A stretch of DNA of 64,000 nt from JAVBSN01 sp031547045 (GTDB taxonomy: Bacteria > Bacillota > Clostridia > Lachnospirales > Lachnospiraceae), in NCBI GenBank assembly GCA_031547045.1, contig JAVBSN010000027.1, positions 14,468-78,467 of the forward strand, in the 5' to 3' direction. The notes below the pieces were generated by a model. It searched no databases and was not told the origin of the DNA. It saw only the letters and a list, made by a program, of their open reading frames with translations. The position numbers and the translations under genes were made by a program. Below are positions 32,210 to 41,436 of this stretch, piece by piece. Position 1 is the stretch's first letter, and every line of letters begins with the position of its first letter.

Positions 32210-33079
32210 ATGGCAAAGCAAAAGGAAAGAAGTTATTCAAGCTGGATTACCTCTCAAAAAATAATTAGAACTATAGTATGTGTATTACTTTGTATAGTGA
32301 GTGTTTTCCCATTTTACATAATGATAATTAACTCTACTAGAACATCAGTAGCTATTCAAAAGGGTATTGCAATTTTACCAGGTACAAATTTCTTTAATAA
32401 CTTGGCAAATCTTAATGGAAAGAGTGCAGGTCTTGGCGTTTCCGTTTGGAGTGCAATGTTAAATAGTTTAATAATAGCAGTTCCAACAACTATACTTCAG
32501 GTATATTTTTCAACAATAACTGCTTATGGTTTTACTACATATCAATTTAAGATAAGAAATGCAGCTTGGGGATTTATCATGGCTATCATGATGATTCCAG
32601 CTCAAGTATCAATTATTGGTTTTATGAAATTTATGATGAATGTTCATTTATATGATACATATTGGCCATTAATTTTACCAGCAATGGCAGCTCCATCAAC
32701 GGTATATTTCATGAAACAATACATGACTTCAGCATTATCACTTGAAATTGTTGAAGCAGCAAGAATTGATGGTTCGAACGAGTTTGCTACATTTAACCGT
32801 ATAGTATTGCCTCTTATGAAGCCAGCTATGGCTACACAAGCAATATTTGCATTTATCGCATCTTGGAACAACTTATTCAATCCACAGATGTTAGTAACAA
32901 CAACTAAGAAGAAAACATTACCTATGTTTATATCTTCTCTAAGATCTGAGCAATTCCGTTCAGATTATGGTATGATTTACTTAGGTCTTTTCCTAACAGT
33001 ATTACCAATCTTCGTAGTATATTTTGCATTATCAAAATATATCATTGCCGGTGTTGCACTTGGTGGTGTAAAGGAGTAA
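32210..33079 (+). CDS. Sugar ABC transporter permease, MalG type
   Basis: A 289-aa membrane protein with six helices and the EAA loop VEAARIDGSNEFATFNRIVLPLMKP around residues 182-206. It starts one base after the stop of the MalF-type gene, with AAGGGAGGGG overlapping the end of that gene, so the two are translationally coupled and made in equal amounts. It ends the operon; a terminator follows. Confidence 0.95.
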   Translation: MAKQKERSYSSWITSQKIIRTIVCVLLCIVSVFPFYIMIINSTRTSVAIQKGIAILPGTNFFNNLANLNGKSAGLGVSVWSAMLNSLIIAVPTTILQVYFSTITAYGFTTYQFKIRNAAWGFIMAIMMIPAQVSIIGFMKFMMNVHLYDTYWPLILPAMAAPSTVYFMKQYMTSALSLEIVEAARIDGSNEFATFNRIVLPLMKPAMATQAIFAFIASWNNLFNPQMLVTTTKKKTLPMFISSLRSEQFRSDYGMIYLGLFLTVLPIFVVYFALSKYIIAGVALGGVKE

Positions 33080-33110
33080 TACATATTCGTATCATATATA
33101 TAGAATATTT

Positions 33111-33136
33111 AAGGGAGTGCTTATGCACTCCCTTTT
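33111..33136. terminator. Terminator after the sugar transporter operon
   Basis: AAGGGAGTGC/GCACTCCCTT stem with loop TTAT and T's; usable in both directions for the convergent genes. Confidence 0.9.
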
Positions 33137-33161
33137 ATGTACAGATATATATTATAGTATA

Positions 33162-33602
33162 TTATTGATTTTCTGCCTTAGCTTTCTCTACAGCATTTTT
33201 AATTGCTTGATTAAGAATAATGTATGTATATTGGTTTTCAGAAGAATAATTAATATCGTCAATACTATTTACAGTTGCGATTTGATTATTAATTTCATCT
33301 AAAGCCGGTTCTAATAATGGATACATAGTTGTTATTGTTTCATCAATGTTGAAAACTGAAACATTTGAAATGGTATCCTTGTCTACAGTAACTTGAATAT
33401 TTAGAGTAGATTCACCTAGATTAACGGTGGATGAATACACTCCTGGAACATATTTATCTGTTGTAACGCTATCTGCGTCTTTGTCCTTAGAAGAAAACAT
33501 ATAGAGTAACAGAGCGATTAAGATGATTCCCAAGGCAATAAATATGAGAGTATATATCAATTCCTTAGCTTTCAAAATTATAATTTTTGTAGTTGATCCC
33601 AT
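33162..33602 (-). CDS. Single-pass membrane protein with FMN-bind-like domain
   Basis: A 146-aa protein with one membrane helix at ~17-36 and an extracytoplasmic C-terminal domain: KYVPGVYSSTVNLGESTLNIQVTVDKDTISNVSVFNIDE, then a helix to the end. The GxYxxxV...VxVxxDxIxxV pattern resembles the FMN_bind family, whose members carry covalently bound FMN through a Ser/Thr. The expected S(T)GAT flavinylation motif is not evident, so a flavin is uncertain. Monocistronic, convergent with the sugar transporter. GGGGGT precedes the ATG. Confidence 0.65.
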   Translation of the reverse strand: MGSTTKIIILKAKELIYTLIFIALGIILIALLLYMFSSKDKDADSVTTDKYVPGVYSSTVNLGESTLNIQVTVDKDTISNVSVFNIDETITTMYPLLEPALDEINNQIATVNSIDDINYSSENQYTYIILNQAIKNAVEKAKAENQ

Positions 33603-33731
33603 AAAAATACCCCCAATTTAAAATGTTTAATATATCCTATTCTGTATAATTAAAATTATGCCTGTTTTTAATGAAATAGACCAAAGAAAATAATTAATAT
33701 AGTATACGTATTGATTAATGACTGGCAGAGA

Positions 33732-33802
33732 ACTTGGTGAGGTATTTTAGAACCTAGTCGTAGTCGTATATCGTAATTGATTGAGGTGTTGTCGAAGTCT
33801 AT
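33732..33802 (+). promoter_or_regulatory. Two tandem GAGGU-loop hairpins in the addB leader
   Basis: Hairpin A: ACTTGGT (33732-33738)/ACCTAGT (33752-33758) with 13-nt loop GAGGTATTTTAGA. Hairpin B: ATTGATT (33776-33782)/AGTCTAT (33796-33802) with 13-nt loop GAGGTGTTGTCGA. Both resemble the yjfB leader hairpin. A later promoter TTGTCA-N18-TATAGT (33815-33844) could start transcripts without them. Confidence 0.55.
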
Positions 33803-33864
33803 GAAAAGATAGTATTGTCAATATAAGCATATATAGTGTATAGTTAATTTTAGAGGTGAGTTAG

Positions 33865-36800
33865 ATGTCAATAAAGATGTATTTGGGTGCCAGTGGTTCT
33901 GGTAAATCATACAATATGTATAGTGAAGTAATAGAAGAGTCTATCAATAGTAATGATAGCTTTATTATTGTTGTGCCTGAACAATTTACTATGGAGACAC
34001 AAAGAGATATTGTAAATATGCATCCTAATAAAGGAACTATGAATATTGACATTGTAAGCTTTAATAGATTAGCTTTTAGAGTATTTGAGGAGTTAAATAT
34101 AGTTAATAATAAGTTGTTAGATGATTTAGGGAAAACTATGATAGTGCGTAAGCTTATAGAAGGTAGTAAGAATAAGCTTAAAATCTTTGGTAGTTGTGTA
34201 GATAAGGTTGGATTTATTGATGAAGTGAAATCTATAATATCAGAATTGTATCAATATGATATTGATTTAGAAGATATTGAAAACTTGGTGAAAGATATTG
34301 GAGAAGATGAGCTATTATCCTGGAAACTTCAAGATATATATTTATTGTATAGCAAGTTTATGGAATATATAGCTAATGAATATATAGTTTCAGAAGAAGT
34401 TATGGATATATTAGGGGATGTCGCACCCTCATCTAATATATTAAGGGATAGTGTAATCTGTTTTGATGGATTCACAGGATTTACGCCAATACAATATAAA
34501 TTAATTGAGCGGTTGGGAAATATTGCCAAAGAACTCCGTTTTACAATAACTATTTCTGAAAATCATTATAAAAAGGGAAAATCATTGCCACATGATTTGT
34601 TTTATTTGAGTACCGATACTATAGATAAAATCAATGAAATTGGAAAACGTAGCAATATAGAAATATCTATGCCTATTATATGTGATAATAAGGAGAATGG
34701 AAGATTTTCTACAGGAGGAGAATTGTCTCATTTGGAGAGAAATATTTTTAGATTCCCTTATGATAAGTATGAAAAACAAGTAGAAAATATTAATGTTAAG
34801 GCTAGTAGAGATGTACGTCAAGAAACTTACTATGTGGCAAGAAATATAAAGAATATGGTTATGAATGAAGGGTATTCCTATAATGATATTGCAGTAGTTT
34901 CGGGTAATTTAGAGGATATACAACATATATATAATGAAATATTTCCTAAATTTAATATTCCTTACTTTATAGATACAAATATTAGCATTAATAATAATCC
35001 AGCAATAGAAGCAATTAAAGCTTTGTTTAGAATAAGTATTGATGATTTCTCTTATGAAAGCGTTTTTAGATACTTAAAAACAGGGATTTCTAATATAGAT
35101 GATAATGATATTGAGGTTATGGAAAACTATGTGCTTAAATATGGAGTACGTGGAATAACTATGTATAACAATGAATGGCGTGACAAGGATATTGATAATA
35201 TAAAAAGCATGTTTTTAAATGAAGTAAAATTAGTAGTTAATCAAAATATAAAAAAAGTAACTGTTTTAGAATATTCAAAGCTCTTGTTTGAATTTATATG
35301 TAGTATAGATATGTATGGTAAGTTAGAAAATGAGGCTATTGAGTTAGAAAAATGTGATAAAGTAAATGAAAGTAAGATATATAAACAAGTATATGATAAG
35401 ATTATAGATGTTTTAGATAAAATAGTTGAAATGCTAGGAGATACTATAGTTAGTGATGAAGAATACTTGCAGCTTATAGAAGAAGGATTAGATTCAATAG
35501 ATTTAGGTATAATTCCACCTAGTAAGGATAGAGTAATTATTGGTGATATAGAAAGGACAAGGCTTAATCATATAAAGGTGTTGTTTTTTGTGCAAGTAAA
35601 TGATGGAATAATTCCTAAAAAAGGTAGTGATACAGGTGTATTTAACGATTCGGACAAGGAAACTTTAGAAGGATTTGGGTTAAGATTAGCACCTACAAAT
35701 AGACAAAATTCATTTACAGAGCAGTTTTATCTATATTTAAATTTAACTAAGGCAGAAGAGAAAATATATGTATCATATGTAGAGGTAGATGCATCAGGAG
35801 TTTCTCTTAAGTCGTCCTATATAATAAATAGAATTAGTAATATGTTTCCTCGATTAGTTATTGATGAGAGGATGGAATTAAGTAAAGAAGAAGTTAACTC
35901 GATAGCTGAGGGAAATATACTAATATTAGAGGGTATTAATAATCAAAAAGTAGATAATCTTAGAGATGTATATGAAGCAAGTATTAACAGTGGTGATACA
36001 ACAGGAATAGAAGCAATACTAGAGGGTATTAACTATACATATGAGACAAAGGGGTTGTCAATTAATATTGCCAAACAATTATATGGAGAAAACGTGAAAG
36101 GATCTATATCTAAACTAGAGAGTTATGCAAATTGTCCGTATTCATTTTATCTTAGATATGGTTTGGAATTAAAAGAAAGGGAAATATATAAAATAAATAA
36201 TTCTAATATCGGAATTGTATTGCATGGAGCTATGGAGAGAATGTTTAGCTATGTTAATGACAATGGAGATATTAGTTGGAAGGAACTATCTGATGAGCAA
36301 AGAGATAGTTTAGCGGATAGATTTTTAGATGAAGCCATTGCTGAGGAGGAAAGCAATGTGTTTGAAGATACAAATAGAAATAAATATTTGGTTAGAAAAA
36401 TGAGGGGAATATCTAGAAGAAGTATTAAAACACTACAGAAGCAAATTAATTCAGGAAGTATGCAACCAGTGTATTTTGAGAAAAAGTTTGATGGACATTT
36501 AGGAAATAGAAATGCAAATATTGAATTAGATAATGGTAGCATATTGCAAATTAATGGTGTTATTGATAGAGTGGATATTTGTGAAAAAGATGATAAGGTA
36601 TATGTAAGCATTGTGGATTATAAATCCAGTAAAAAGGATTTTGATGTTAATGATTTTTATAATGGACTACAGTTACAACTTCCTATATATATGAAAATTG
36701 TATTGGAATTAGTTAAAGAACAATATCCAAATAAAGAAATAATTCCAACAGGAATGTTTTATTATGGAATGAGCAATAGCATTGTGGATGCAGAGGATAG

Positions 36801-37194
36801 GGAAAGTGCTGAGGCAAAAATTGAGAAAAACCTAAAACTTAAGGGATTGGTTAATGAAGATTCAGATGTTATAGATATATTTGATTCTACAAAAACTACA
36901 GTATTACCACTAACTGTTGATAAGGAAAATGTGATTAAAAAGGCGGATTTTATGATTTCTGGGGAACAATTTTTGAAATTAGGAAAATACGCAGATAAGA
37001 AGTTAAAAGAATATGGTAATAGCATAACAGAAGGAAATGTTGATATATCTCCTGTATACAATAATGGATATACACCATGTAAATATTGCCCATATAATTC
37101 TATGTGTAGATTTGATTGTAATAATATAAGCAACTATAGATATATAGAAAAAGAAAATAGTGAGCAAATATGGAATGAAATTGATAAGGAGTAA
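33865..37194 (+). CDS. addB: ATP-dependent helicase/deoxyribonuclease subunit B
   Basis: An 1,109-aa subunit of AddAB, which processes double-strand breaks for recombination (the RecBCD counterpart). Walker A is GASGSGKS at residues 8-15. The C-terminal nuclease domain has IVDYKSSKKDFD and the QLQLPIYM motif. The iron-sulfur staple cysteines are present: one in YANCPYSFY near 756 and three in CKYCPYNSMC near 1072-1081. GAGGTGAG lies before the ATG. addA follows after 3 bp, so the two are translated together. Confidence 0.96.
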   Translation: MSIKMYLGASGSGKSYNMYSEVIEESINSNDSFIIVVPEQFTMETQRDIVNMHPNKGTMNIDIVSFNRLAFRVFEELNIVNNKLLDDLGKTMIVRKLIEGSKNKLKIFGSCVDKVGFIDEVKSIISELYQYDIDLEDIENLVKDIGEDELLSWKLQDIYLLYSKFMEYIANEYIVSEEVMDILGDVAPSSNILRDSVICFDGFTGFTPIQYKLIERLGNIAKELRFTITISENHYKKGKSLPHDLFYLSTDTIDKINEIGKRSNIEISMPIICDNKENGRFSTGGELSHLERNIFRFPYDKYEKQVENINVKASRDVRQETYYVARNIKNMVMNEGYSYNDIAVVSGNLEDIQHIYNEIFPKFNIPYFIDTNISINNNPAIEAIKALFRISIDDFSYESVFRYLKTGISNIDDNDIEVMENYVLKYGVRGITMYNNEWRDKDIDNIKSMFLNEVKLVVNQNIKKVTVLEYSKLLFEFICSIDMYGKLENEAIELEKCDKVNESKIYKQVYDKIIDVLDKIVEMLGDTIVSDEEYLQLIEEGLDSIDLGIIPPSKDRVIIGDIERTRLNHIKVLFFVQVNDGIIPKKGSDTGVFNDSDKETLEGFGLRLAPTNRQNSFTEQFYLYLNLTKAEEKIYVSYVEVDASGVSLKSSYIINRISNMFPRLVIDERMELSKEEVNSIAEGNILILEGINNQKVDNLRDVYEASINSGDTTGIEAILEGINYTYETKGLSINIAKQLYGENVKGSISKLESYANCPYSFYLRYGLELKEREIYKINNSNIGIVLHGAMERMFSYVNDNGDISWKELSDEQRDSLADRFLDEAIAEEESNVFEDTNRNKYLVRKMRGISRRSIKTLQKQINSGSMQPVYFEKKFDGHLGNRNANIELDNGSILQINGVIDRVDICEKDDKVYVSIVDYKSSKKDFDVNDFYNGLQLQLPIYMKIVLELVKEQYPNKEIIPTGMFYYGMSNSIVDAEDRESAEAKIEKNLKLKGLVNEDSDVIDIFDSTKTTVLPLTVDKENVIKKADFMISGEQFLKLGKYADKKLKEYGNSITEGNVDISPVYNNGYTPCKYCPYNSMCRFDCNNISNYRYIEKENSEQIWNEIDKE

Positions 37195-37197
37195 TTT

Positions 37198-40100
37198 ATG
37201 AAGTGGACAGATGCTCAACAGAAAATAATTGATTCAAGAGGTTCAAATTTATTAGTAGCTGCCGCAGCAGGTTCAGGTAAGACGGCTGTACTTGTGGAGC
37301 GAATAATTAGAATGATAATGGATGAGAGCAATCCTGTCGATGTAGATAGATTACTTGTAGTTACATTTACAAATGCAGCAGCGTCTCAGATGAGAGAGAA
37401 GATTAGCAAAGCATTGGAAGAGAAATTAGAGATTCAACCAGAAAATGAACATTTAGTAAAACAAATTTCTTTGTTAAATAGGGCTAATATAATGACTATT
37501 GATAGTTTTTGCCTTAAAGTGGTTAAGGAGAATTTTAATATTATTGGCATAGATCCTAATATGAGAATTGCTGATGGTGGAGAGATAGACTTATTAAAGG
37601 CTGATGTTATGGACAAGCTGTTAGAAAAGAAATATATAGAGGGTAGAGAAGAATTTATTAGATTTGTAGATGGTTTTTCAGGTGATAAGTCAGATGAGAA
37701 GATAGAGAATATTATAGAAAATATATATAGGGTATCATCATCATATCCATACCCAGAACAATGGCTAAACAATGCCAAAGAAGCAATTAGTATAAATACC
37801 GAAGAAGAGTTATGTGGTACTCTTTGGTTCAAAAAACTATATGAATATATACAAAAAAATCTTGAAGATATTACATTGACTATTAATTATTGCATGGAAA
37901 TATGTGATAAACCTTTAGGGCCATATATGTACAAGAAAACTGCTCTTGAAGATATGAAATTATTTCAAGATATGCAATCAGCAAGAACATATTCTCAATT
38001 AGTAGATGCATTTAATATAAAATTCCCAAGATTAGCTCAGTGTAGAGATGTAGATATTGATAAGGATTTAGTGAATGAATTTAAGGATAGTAGAGATAAC
38101 TATAAAAATATTTATAAGAGTATAAATTATTTTAATAAACCTATTGAGGAAGTTATTGAAGAATTTTCTGGTATTAAGGAAAGTGTCGAAGAGATTATTG
38201 ATTTAACACTTGAATTTAGAAATATGTTCGCTAAGGCAAAGATGGACAAAGGAATAATGGATTTTTCTGATGTTGAGCATATGGCATTAAATATACTATG
38301 CTATGGATATAATGAAGAAAATAAAATAGTCCCATCAAAAACAGGAATAAAGCTAAGTGAAGATTTTGTAGAAATATTTATTGATGAATATCAAGATAGT
38401 AACTATCTTCAAGAGAATATATTATTATGTGTTTCCAAAATTAATAAAGGTATTAATAATATGTTTATGGTTGGTGATGTAAAACAAAGTATATACAGAT
38501 TTAGAATGGCTAGACCTGATTTGTTTTTGGATAAATATAACTCTTATGGTGATACAGGAGATTCTATAAAAATAGAACTTAAAAACAATTTTAGAAGTAG
38601 AGGAGTTGTTTTAGAAGCTATTAACTATATTTTTTATCAAATCATGGATGAAAGTATAGGTGGCATAGATTACAATACAGAAGTTGCCTTAGTGCCAAGT
38701 AGAGAATTTGATGATACAGAAGAAAATATATCTACAAATACTGAATTAATGATTATTGACACAGATGGTGATAGTAAATTAGATGATATAGAATTAGAGG
38801 CCAAGTCAATTGCTTTAAGGATACAGAAATTAACAGGTAATGTAGGTAATGCACCAACATTAGTATGGGATAGTGAACTAGGTAAATATCGAAATGCAGA
38901 ATACAGAGATATTGTTATATTATTAAGAAGTCCTAAATCCATGTCGAATACGTTTATAAAAGTGTTATCTGATGAGGGAATATTAGCGCATACATTTATA
39001 GATAGTGGATATTTTGATACAGTTGAAGTAAATACAGTATTGTGCTTTTTGTCTATAGTAGATAATGCATATCTTGATATAGAATTAGCATCTGTATTAA
39101 GGTCATATATAGGAAGGTTTTCAGAAGAAGAATTAGCTATTATTAAGATAAGACAAAAAAGATATAGAAAAGATAGAAGTTTATATAGAGCTGTTGTAGA
39201 GTATGCAGAAAATGGTGATAATCAGATTATTGCTGAAAAGTTAAGGTTAGTAATATCCTTATTAACAGACTTTAAGCACTATAGAAAACATATGTCTATT
39301 AATGATATGTTATGCAGGTTTTTTCAGCGAACTGGATATTATGAATATGTTGGTATGATGCCTAGTGGGAAGAAGCGACAATCCAATCTTATGTTACTTC
39401 TTGAAAAAGCAAATTCCTATGAGCAGACAAGCTATAAAGGATTATTTAATTTTCTAAGATACATAGATAAACTTAAAAAGTATGACTTGGATTTTGGTGA
39501 AGTAAATGTAGTAGGTGAACAAGATAATATTGTTAGAATTATGAGTATGCATAAAAGCAAGGGATTAGAATTTCCTATTGTATTTGTAAGCGGTTTGGGC
39601 AAACAGTTTAATAATTCGGAAACAAGAGAAAATATTATTATTCATTCTGATTATTTCTTAGCACCAAAGTTAGTAAATGTTGATGAAATGAGAAAAAGTG
39701 ATACCTTTTTAAGAAAAGTAATTTCTCAAAGTATAAAATTAGAGAATATAGCAGAATCTTTAAGAATATTATATGTGGCTATGACTAGAGCAGAAGAAAA
39801 GTTAATACTTACTGGTTGTGTTAAGAATGTGGCTTCATATATAAGATCATATATAAATGTTGATAAAAATAATTTAATAAGATTATCCTATAGTGATGTA
39901 ATAAATAGCAAGGGTTATTTGGAGTGGATTATAAAGGCACTAATAAGAAATAAAGATTTTAATGAGTTTGCAAATTCTATTGAAGCAGTACCTGATAAAA
40001 AGGGAGATGGTGTAATAGATTGTGGATATGAACTTAATAACGAATTAAAGGCTGATGGCACTAGTTTTTCTATAAGATTATTTAATAATGAAAGTTTAGA

Positions 40101-40896
40101 TGAGATTAATTTATATAATCAGGTAGAAGGAATAGAGCTGGCATCAGTTGTAGATGAATTGGTTAATAGTGGGTTAGATAATGGGGATTATGAAACCTTA
40201 TTAAATAAGATTAATTGGATATATCCTAATGAACAAGTAACAAAAGTAAAGGGAAAAGTGTCAGTTACAGAACTTAAGAAAATGAGTCAAGTGGTAGATG
40301 GTGATTACATAATGGATACCCTTAAAGAGGAAAGAGAAATTAAGTATCCAAGATTTATTAAGGAACCAGAAATTGCACCTACAACCATCGGCACAGCAAT
40401 ACATAAGGTTATGGAATTAATTGAATTTCAAAGTATTAGTGACAAAGAACAAGTGGATATTGCTATTGACGCAATGGCTTCAAAGGGATATATTGACCAA
40501 GAGTTAGTAGAGAAAATGTCTAGCAAGTCTATATATAATATGATTAACAGTAGTCTAGGTAAAAGAATGGCGAAGGCAGAAAAAGCAGGTAAACTATATA
40601 AAGAAAAACAATTTGTCGCAGGATTGCCTATGGAATATGTATATGGATTTGGAAAAAGTGACGATACAGTTATAATACAAGGTATTGTTGATGCCTACTT
40701 TGTTGAAGATAATAAAATAATTATTGTTGATTATAAGAGCGATAAAGCATATGGTAAAAAAGGTAAGGAAGAATTAATAAAAAAGTATAGAAGTCAACTA
40801 GACTATTATGCTAAGATATTAGAGCAATTAACAGGATTAGAAGTTACTGAGAAATACATATATTCATTTATGTTAGAAGAAGCCATTCTAATATAA
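37198..40896 (+). CDS. addA: ATP-dependent helicase/nuclease subunit A
   Basis: A 1,232-aa UvrD-like helicase with a C-terminal RecB-type nuclease. Walker A is AAAGSGKT at ~20-28; further helicase motifs are VTFTNAAASQM, FIDEYQDSN, VGDVKQSIYRFR, MSMHKSKGLEFP and YVAMTRAEEKL. The nuclease motif IIVDYKSDKA lies near residue 1175, with RSQLDYYAKILE after it. It works as a heterodimer with AddB on DNA ends and Chi sites. It shares an operon with addB upstream and queF downstream. Confidence 0.97.
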   Translation: MKWTDAQQKIIDSRGSNLLVAAAAGSGKTAVLVERIIRMIMDESNPVDVDRLLVVTFTNAAASQMREKISKALEEKLEIQPENEHLVKQISLLNRANIMTIDSFCLKVVKENFNIIGIDPNMRIADGGEIDLLKADVMDKLLEKKYIEGREEFIRFVDGFSGDKSDEKIENIIENIYRVSSSYPYPEQWLNNAKEAISINTEEELCGTLWFKKLYEYIQKNLEDITLTINYCMEICDKPLGPYMYKKTALEDMKLFQDMQSARTYSQLVDAFNIKFPRLAQCRDVDIDKDLVNEFKDSRDNYKNIYKSINYFNKPIEEVIEEFSGIKESVEEIIDLTLEFRNMFAKAKMDKGIMDFSDVEHMALNILCYGYNEENKIVPSKTGIKLSEDFVEIFIDEYQDSNYLQENILLCVSKINKGINNMFMVGDVKQSIYRFRMARPDLFLDKYNSYGDTGDSIKIELKNNFRSRGVVLEAINYIFYQIMDESIGGIDYNTEVALVPSREFDDTEENISTNTELMIIDTDGDSKLDDIELEAKSIALRIQKLTGNVGNAPTLVWDSELGKYRNAEYRDIVILLRSPKSMSNTFIKVLSDEGILAHTFIDSGYFDTVEVNTVLCFLSIVDNAYLDIELASVLRSYIGRFSEEELAIIKIRQKRYRKDRSLYRAVVEYAENGDNQIIAEKLRLVISLLTDFKHYRKHMSINDMLCRFFQRTGYYEYVGMMPSGKKRQSNLMLLLEKANSYEQTSYKGLFNFLRYIDKLKKYDLDFGEVNVVGEQDNIVRIMSMHKSKGLEFPIVFVSGLGKQFNNSETRENIIIHSDYFLAPKLVNVDEMRKSDTFLRKVISQSIKLENIAESLRILYVAMTRAEEKLILTGCVKNVASYIRSYINVDKNNLIRLSYSDVINSKGYLEWIIKALIRNKDFNEFANSIEAVPDKKGDGVIDCGYELNNELKADGTSFSIRLFNNESLDEINLYNQVEGIELASVVDELVNSGLDNGDYETLLNKINWIYPNEQVTKVKGKVSVTELKKMSQVVDGDYIMDTLKEEREIKYPRFIKEPEIAPTTIGTAIHKVMELIEFQSISDKEQVDIAIDAMASKGYIDQELVEKMSSKSIYNMINSSLGKRMAKAEKAGKLYKEKQFVAGLPMEYVYGFGKSDDTVIIQGIVDAYFVEDNKIIIVDYKSDKAYGKKGKEELIKKYRSQLDYYAKILEQLTGLEVTEKYIYSFMLEEAILI

Positions 40897-40917
40897 GTTA
40901 TAATAGGAGGATTATAT

Positions 40918-41415
40918 ATGAGTGGAAGAGATTCAGAAGAATTACAAGGAGTATCTTTACTAGGGAATCAAGGCACAAAGTATCCAATGGATTATGCACC
41001 GGAAATATTAGAAAGTTTTATAAACAAGCATCAAGACAATGATTATTTTGTCAAATTTAATTGCCCAGAGTTTACAAGTCTTTGTCCTATGACTGGACAA
41101 CCTGATTTTGCTACAATATATATATCTTATATACCAGATGTAAAGATGGTGGAGAGTAAATCTCTAAAGTTATATTTATTTAGTTTTAGAAACCATGGAG
41201 ATTTTCATGAAGACTGCGTAAATATTATTATGAAAGATTTAATTAAATTAATGGATCCTAAGTATATAGAAGTTTGGGGTAAGTTTACTCCAAGAGGAGG
41301 TTTATCGATTGATCCATATTGTAATTATGGTAAGTCAGGGACTAAGTGGGAAGATGTAGCATTTAATAGAATGGCTAATCATGACATGTATCCTGAAAAG
41401 ATTGATAATAGATAA
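40918..41415 (+). CDS. queF: NADPH-dependent 7-cyano-7-deazaguanine reductase
   Basis: A 165-aa enzyme reducing preQ0 to preQ1 in queuosine synthesis, of the short unimodular type. The catalytic Cys is in FTSLCPMTGQPDFA near residue 55, with the Asp of PDF seven residues on; the QueF substrate motif ESKSLKLYLFSFRNHGDFHEDC is complete. It follows addA by 21 bp with AGGAGG before the ATG. No preQ1 riboswitch or other que genes are seen nearby, so its place behind addA is probably an operon of convenience. Confidence 0.96.
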   Translation: MSGRDSEELQGVSLLGNQGTKYPMDYAPEILESFINKHQDNDYFVKFNCPEFTSLCPMTGQPDFATIYISYIPDVKMVESKSLKLYLFSFRNHGDFHEDCVNIIMKDLIKLMDPKYIEVWGKFTPRGGLSIDPYCNYGKSGTKWEDVAFNRMANHDMYPEKIDNR

Positions 41416-41436
41416 TTATTGTATAGAGGAAGCAAT

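Noticed and set aside
40897..40917. preQ1 riboswitch before queF
   Set aside because: The addA-queF gap is only 21 bp and contains just the ribosome binding site.
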